In this document: positions 22,433 to 27,500 of the stretch, in pieces
Position numbering within the stretch: position 1 is the stretch's first letter
Layout of the letters: every line of letters starts with the position of its first letter
Source: Chrysomallon squamiferum
Taxonomy: Eukaryota > Mollusca > Gastropoda > Neomphalida > Peltospiridae
Length of the DNA: 27,500 bases
Assembly: GCA_012295275.1 (NCBI GenBank)
Contig: CM022673.1
Coordinates: forward strand, 27,939,761 to 27,967,260
Reading direction: 5' to 3'
Made by a program: the position numbers and the translations under genes
The notes under the pieces: model-generated
Seen by the model: only the letters and a program-made list of their open reading frames with translations
The model's database searches: none
Told to the model about the DNA's origin: nothing

Positions 22433-24166
22433 TTAAGCTAGCAATTCTCTCCTGGGCTCCGTTGTCGATATAGCACACCCCAAGTCGTCTCCCACATTTA
22501 ATTTATTTCGGTGCTTGTTTTTAAGGATGAGAAGTTGGGAGAATGCTGCTTCACATAAGTCAGTTGTTGGGAACGGCAATAAATTCCTTATTGCGATTTC
22601 TGATATTACTGGGAATTTTTGGAAACCTTTTGCCCAAATTTCTTGTAGTTGCAGTTCACCAAACCATGATTTAGCTTCAAAATTGTTTGTTAAGTCGATG
22701 AACTCTTCTTCTGCTGCTTCAGGGACATCAGATACACTGGCATTGAAAGGGTTGATTGTAAGAGAGAAAGATTTGCAACATTCATCAGGAAAATAATTTC
22801 TTATTTGAACAGTAAGATTTTCCAAATGCTCTTGTAGCAAGCCATATAAGTCATCGATGTTAATTTCATTTGCCGCTTCTTCAACAAATTGGGCAAGTGT
22901 TGGGAACATGTATAATTTCTTTTGGTTAATTTTGATGATCCAGAGTTCCAATTTCATTTTGAAAGACGATATACTTTCCTTGCCCTGTAATCCTGTATTA
23001 ATACTATTAAATATCTCAAAAATGTCGACCAGGTATGCCAATTTGCACAACGTAAATTCATCCGTAAACAATGATTCATATTCGCTTGCATTTTGAGAAG
23101 CGAGAAATATTTGCAGCTCTCCTCTCAATTCAAAAAATCTCTTCAACGCCTTTCCTTTCGAGAGCCACCTTACCTCTGTGTCAAACAATAGTGCTTCATG
23201 CGTTGAACCCAAATATTCACATAAAAGTTTGAAGAGCCGTGTTGCAAGTGGCCTTGATTTAACGACATTTACTGCTTTAATCACTCGGTTAAGCACTTCT
23301 TTGAATGGTTCAGGTAACGTCTTGGTAGCTAATACTTGTCGATGAGTCATGCAGTGAGTCTCAATTACTTCTGCAGTCACTTTTTTAACTAACGATTGGA
23401 AGCCAGACTTACAGCCGAGCATTGCAGGTGCCCCGTCAGTACAAACTCCGCACAATTTCTCCCATTCGATTGAATGTTCTTTGAAGAAATCATCAATTAA
23501 ATAAAAAATATCAGCAGCAGTAGTTGAAGTTTGCAGAGGCTTACAAAACAAGAAATCTTCTTTAATTTTTTCATTTTTATAATAACGAACATACACAAGA
23601 AGTTGTGCAAAGTTTGTCACATCAGTAGTTTCATCAAGCTGTATGCTGAACAGCCCAGTTGGAGTTTCTTTTAATTCTTGAATAATTTGGCATAAAATAT
23701 CCTCGGACACATCTGTTATCCTTCGTTTTACTGTATTGTTTGACACGGATAGAGGCGATAATTTATTTACTGCTTCAGGACCGATCATGAGACGTACAAT
23801 ATCTTTGGTGCATGGAAAACTAAGATTCTCAGCTGTTGTGTGTGGTTTTTTAACATGTGCTGTTCTTAATGCAACCGTGTATGAAGCTTCGATGGCGGCT
23901 AAAAAATTTTTTTGAAATAATCCACTGCTATCAAGCCGGCGGCTTTTGACACCAACAACTTTTGCTTTAAAAAAGTCAATACTTTTATCTTTCAAATCAG
24001 GGTGCTTAGTTTGGAGATGTCTTTGAAGTTTAGCTGGTTTCATAGACTCATGAGCAAGAACTTCCAAACATACTACTCACTGTGGTCTTTCCACACCTGC
24101 AATAACTATGTCAGTGAATCCCCACTTCGAGAAATCATCGCTGTACTTTCTCTTTCTTACACTCAT
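22433..24166 (-). pseudogene. hAT transposase (ZBED5-like) with one premature stop in the BED finger
   Basis: DNA transposase of the hAT superfamily: it binds terminal repeats and cuts and re-inserts the element. The natural start is ATG 24166-24164 (MSVRKRKYSDDF), giving 578 codons including the stop. Codon 30 is TGA (24079-24077), at the place of the first Cys of the BED CxxC; the second Cys (33) and the HLQTKH pair remain. After that the frame is open to TAA 22435-22433. hAT landmarks, numbered from the ATG: LDETTD (about 177-182), CTDGAPAM (about 242-249), CMTH (272-275), the RW of DTEVRWLSKGKAL (about 334) and LCEAAFS with its Glu near 539 in the C-terminal dimerisation block. The acidic D-D-E set is therefore visible. 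Translation restarting inside would lack the finger. Similar domesticated proteins exist (ZBED5), but intact ends argue for a transposon copy. Confidence 0.93.
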
Positions 24167-24239
24167 TTTTAAAGGGTTAAGAATCACTCAAACAAAACTA
24201 ACTACGTGTCACTGCAAGTGCGAGTACAACACTAGGTAA

Positions 24240-24247
24240 GTGGGAGG
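24240..24247. repeat. 8-bp target-site duplication of the nested MITE, left
   Basis: GTGGGAGG, repeated exactly at 24487-24494 on the other side of the MITE. Confidence 0.92.
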
Positions 24248-24486
24248 CAGTGTTGCCAGATGGCTCATACAGAAATCGTTTAGAACTAGCTTTGAAAATG
24301 GCTAAAAACTGGCTAGACTTAATAGTAAATGGCTAAAGAAAACGGCTAAATTTATCTGTGCATTTTTATGAATAGTTTCTCAAGTATTCTTACAAAAAAT
24401 CTAGCCACTAAATGAGTTTTTTTTTCGGCCAGATGCTGCCAAATTTGGCTAAATCTAGCCGGAAATCAGCTAATTTGGCAACACTG
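24248..24486. mobile_element. Nested non-autonomous hAT-like MITE (239 bp)
   Basis: Ends CAGTGTTGCCA and the complement of CAGTGTTGCCA form 11-bp perfect inverted repeats with partial match beyond. An 8-bp GTGGGAGG duplication flanks it (24240-24247 and 24487-24494). It has no coding capacity. Several TGGCTA/TAGCC motifs lie inside near both ends. Its ends differ from the host element, so a different transposase moved it. Confidence 0.92.
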
Positions 24487-24743
24487 GTGGGAGGAGCGAC
24501 AGTGGTGGCGCGACCAAAACAAAACAGAAACCAAACATGTTCAATACTGGCTCAGACGTTGTGTTGAGTGACTTAGGGAACTGTTACATTTAGTTTCATA
24601 GTATGAATTTATATAACTGTCTTAATATGTTTTTCACCGTGTTTTATATAATATTCACATTCGGCTCAAAATCAATTAACGACCCCATGGCATTGGTGTC
24701 GCGACCCCATTTGGGGTCGAGGCCCACAGGTAGGGAACCACTG

Positions 24744-24751
24744 GACTAAAT
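24744..24751. repeat. 8-bp target-site duplication of the hAT element, right
   Basis: GACTAAAT directly after the right terminal repeat, matching 22088-22095. Confidence 0.95.
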
Positions 24752-24880
24752 GATTGTGTGAAATGATGTAAAGATTCTCTATGTGACTGCTAGAAATGAT
24801 TGGTTAATTCGCTGAAAGGCGACTTAAAATGAAAAATATTTACACAATGGAGGTGGCTTGAATTGAAATGCAAATGAATC
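24752..24880. repeat. Degenerate 33-34-bp tandem repeat, right part
   Basis: Counting across the excised transposon, the key tetranucleotide falls 33 bp after the last left unit (24757), then at 24790, 24823 and 24857 (spacings 33, 33, 34). So about eight units existed before the hAT insertion. Confidence 0.7.
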
Positions 24881-25276
24881 AAATGATTGTGATATACAGA
24901 AATAGATAGATAAACAATGGATAGATAGATCTATGTCTGTATATTATATATATAATAAAAATCGTCATATATCCTATGATTTGTGCCATCATTTCTGTAT
25001 GTTAATTTGAAAATGAAATTTAGAAACAAACCATTAAGTGGCAAAGTAAGAATTAAAATAACAGAATAACAAAATAAATAAATAAATGATATGAAATAAA
25101 ATAAAATATACAAAATTTGATGATGACACACACACACACACAGATAAATATCTTTAAAAAGGAGTATGCTTTACAAATATAGCGTTTATTTTAAACCATC
25201 CTGTACTAATTTCAATCGTGATTTTGACATTAGATTATTATATTTACACTGAAAGAAAAAATATTTAATTATTTAA

Positions 25277-25346
<70 letters not shown>

Positions 25347-25640
25347 TTTAAATGCATTTCAGGTTTTTCCAACGAACAGTGTAAATAACAGTTAAATAAG
25401 ATATAAAAAACAACAAAACAATCATATAAACATAATAAACTGAATAATATGTATTTATAACAGAATATTAATTGCTGAAGTGACATACGTCATTTCATCA
25501 CCTATTCTACATTGCAACCTGGGACGGAAGAAAACTCTATTAACTATTTTAAATATTATATATATTTGATTTAACATTTGTGTGTGTGTGTGTGTGTATG
25601 TGTGTGTGTTTGTGTGTTTGTGTTTTAAGACAGGCACAAT
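24881..25640. other. Gene-free simple-repeat region
   Basis: Contains GATA-type repeats (about 24,903-24,932), (TA)n, a (CA)n of about 17 bp near 25,126-25,142, a perfect (AG)n of 64 bp at 25281-25344, and a TG tract at about 25,578-25,622. No exon is seen. Confidence 0.7.
25281..25344. repeat. (AG)n microsatellite
   Basis: A perfect AG dinucleotide run of 64 bp. Confidence 0.97.
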
Positions 25641-25689
25641 ACCAAAAATTATGTTATTGGTTTAATTACATGGAATCACGTGTTTTCTA

Positions 25690-26130
25690 TTCATCCAATC
25701 AGAAATGACCTTTGATGGCCTTCAACTTTCCAATTCAGTGGAAAGGCAGTGGAAAGTAATTGTGTGAATTGGAAATATGCTCCCTTCCAGTTAGCGACTT
25801 TCACCTAGACAGGTAGAGTAGATTCAACATTTATTTTTATATTTTTATATTTTGTCCCCTGTTACTGAAACATCTGGCTGGGTGTGGTTATATTTAACAA
25901 ATTATCGAGTCCAACGACGACACAGGAAGCCGGCTTTGCTTTGGTGACGAGGGAAACAAAAACCGCGCCGCGTTGGTGTGCAAGCAGCCACGACGACCAC
26001 ATCTGAAACTGACACCGTGGCAACGTTCACTACATCTTCACGTGTGTTAGTACGTTACGTCTTCTGATCACATTTTTTTTTCTCTTTAATTTTTTCTTCT
26101 TCGTATAATTACACTGACTGACGAGTAAGA
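25690..26130. promoter_or_regulatory. CpG-rich promoter-like island with CCAAT box
   Basis: CCAATCAG lies at 25695-25702. From about 25,905 to 26,065 the sequence is unusually GC- and CpG-rich for this window (CAACGACGAC, CCGCGCCGCG, CCACGACGAC). A GTAAGA that could serve as a plus-strand splice donor follows at about 26,125. This looks like a promoter plus a non-coding first exon of a gene running off the right edge, or a bidirectional promoter. No coding frame supports it, so direction is open. Confidence 0.4.
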
Positions 26131-26319
26131 AACGTTAACGGGTTTCAGGTCTGGCACGTTGCCAGTCGTGACCTACATCATCGGCGATTTATCGTTGACG
26201 CCCAGATGTGCACGCGACTTGTTTTGTTTAGTACACTTGCAGAAACACATGTTGAGAGAGAGATGTACATACGTATGTATGTTTTACAGTCACGTGGAGC
26301 GTCTGCACAGATTTACAAA

Positions 26320-26446
26320 TTACGAGAACTCGGCACATCATTTAATATTGTTGATCATTAATTTTACTAACAGCAACGCTATTCAGTATTACACTGTTTT
26401 ATACCAGTTTTGATTACATACATATATACATACTTACTTATACATC

Positions 26447-26481
<35 letters not shown>

Positions 26482-26692
26482 GATATATACAATGATACAT
26501 TCATATGTAAACATACATATTGAACCATGCATACAGAAATACATGTATCTTATTATACATTTCATACTGGAAGTTAAAAAACTGTACCTATAAACTCACA
26601 CACACGTCAAACACAATACAGTATAATATTACACATAAATACAAACATGATCTTGTATCGAAACACACAGATACACCCACACACATACACAC

Positions 26693-26741
<49 letters not shown>

Positions 26742-27160
26742 GTACAGTTTGAATCATATTTTTATTATATGGCTTGCACATCAGTATAAATTTACGTATA
26801 TCCAGCACTTTGATAATAAAGCACCTATTAATGTAAAGGTAATTTCAACAGCTGTTGCTCTGCAGATACTCTGTATTATATAGATTTTTATATATATATA
26901 TATATATCTAGACACGTGCAATTAATGGGAATCAGTTATTCTCTTTTCTAATATAATTTAGTATAATGAGGCTTTATGTGTGTGTTCTCTTGGTTTCTAC
27001 AAATTGCAGAATATTTAAACCTTTTTTTTTTAATGTCATGTACAAATGTGCACATATAAATCATTAAATGTATTTACGTCCATACATACATGTATCAAAT
27101 GGTGTGTGTGCATGTTTATGGATATATATATATATATGCAACTAACAGTAAATTGATTAT
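26320..27160. other. Simple-repeat-rich region without a visible gene
   Basis: Holds (TA)n at about 26,449-26,473, (CA)n at about 26,689-26,740, further (TA)n at about 26,889-26,907 and 27,122-27,137, and AT-rich unique DNA. Open frames here are Thr-His repeats from the CA tract. Confidence 0.7.
26689..26740. repeat. (CA)n microsatellite
   Basis: A nearly perfect CA run with one AACA break near its start. Confidence 0.95.
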
Positions 27161-27164
27161 TTAC

Positions 27165-27243
27165 CAGTTGACCATTTTTCACTCAATTCTTCACTTTCAA
27201 ATGAATGTCTTAGTTCTTCTGACATCTTATCAACAAGCTTGTC
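27165..27243 (-). CDS. Possible single coding exon of an unseen gene
   Basis: A 79-nt block is bounded by an AATCCAG acceptor (AG 27245-27244) and a GTAAAT donor (27164). Its open frame (DKLVDKMSEELRHSFESEEL and a few more codons) has normal, helix-prone amino acid composition, unlike the AT-rich noise around it. In-frame stops lie just outside both splice sites. The upstream pyrimidine tract is weak. I recognise no family. The rest of the gene would lie beyond the window or in exons I cannot see. Confidence 0.35.
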
Positions 27244-27500
27244 CTGGATTTAAGCATAAACTAAACATTTAATTTCAGGGTCTTAAATATTTCCCCCAAA
27301 AATTTCTCTGCATGTGTGTTCACAAGGAAATGCCAAAAAGCTCATAGGCCAACAGCATTATCTTACCGAAGAAAAAAAACACATGAAATTAGAACAAGAA
27401 TCCACAAGATGGACAAATAATCTGATTTTACAGATCACTTGAAAACATTTTGACTTTTATTTCCTCAGACAGGGCTTTTCTCTGAACTTTTGACATGTTG

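Larger units (their letters stand above)
22096..24743 (-). mobile_element. hAT transposon, Buster/ZBED5-like, with nested insertion
   Basis: The 2,648-bp element begins CAGTGGTTCCCAACC and ends in the complement of CAGTGGTTCCCTACC (14 of 15 bases matching). Perfect 8-bp GACTAAAT duplications flank it; 8 bp is the hAT hallmark. Subterminal CGACCC(CA) motifs occur near both ends, likely transposase-binding sites. It carries one minus-strand transposase frame. Without the nested element and its extra duplication it is about 2.4 kb. Clean ends and a nearly open frame suggest a fairly recent insertion. Confidence 0.97.

Noticed and set aside
22515-23096. Plus-strand frames within the transposase
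   Set aside because: They are antisense shadows of the 578-codon transposase frame.
22433-24067. Transposase starting at position 24067
   Set aside because: The codon there is TTG, not ATG. Family features (the MSVRKRK start and the BED finger) continue upstream to ATG 24166 through an in-frame TGA.
27428-27496. Minus-strand MSKVQRKALSEE frame at the right edge
   Set aside because: Only 22 codons long, and joining it to the exon-like block at 27165-27243 creates a stop. It may be chance.

Overview
The window is AT-rich, intron-containing metazoan DNA, dense in simple repeats: (GA)n/(CT)n, (CA)n/(GT)n, (TA)n and long A/T runs. It has no operons or bacterial-style genes. The protein family content (a tra2 gene with short exons, a ZBED/Buster-type hAT transposon) and the microsatellite texture suit a lophotrochozoan, perhaps a mollusc such as a cephalopod. 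The phylum-level guess is inference only.

Layout. Positions 1-6,430 carry no gene I can support: microsatellites, A/T runs, and one long stretch (about 5,035-5,310) that is purine-rich on the minus strand. Positions 6,427-11,210 hold one complete gene on the minus strand, a transformer-2 (tra2) splicing factor. I resolve nine coding exons encoding 246 residues in an RS1-RRM-linker-RS2 layout, with a GC-AG intron, an 11-nt coding part in the last exon, and a CpG-rich promoter carrying E2F-like and YY1-like sites. Positions 11,250-13,800 are AT-rich with no gene seen.

Positions 14,150-21,850 are a local array of duplicated units of about 1.1-2.2 kb. Four units carry an intact minus-strand 74-codon reading frame with a downstream AATAAA. 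Two units carry frames cut to 31 codons by the same deletion. The two complete type-A copies and both truncated copies have an upstream TATAAAAC; the two type-B copies have TCTAAAAC instead. I do not recognise the predicted peptide. This is the least explained part of the window.

Positions 21,940-24,880 are a degenerate 33-34-bp tandem repeat of about eight units, split by a 2,648-bp hAT transposon (22,096-24,743) with matching ends and a perfect 8-bp target duplication. The transposase frame is open over 578 codons except for one TGA, which replaces the first zinc-binding Cys of the BED finger. A 239-bp non-autonomous hAT-like element with its own perfect 8-bp target duplication sits inside it.

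Positions 24,880-27,500 are mostly simple repeats, apart from a CpG-rich, CCAAT-containing promoter-like island (about 25,690-26,130) and one possible minus-strand exon (27,165-27,243). The tra2 gene, the orphan array and the transposon show no functional link; they are neighbours only.
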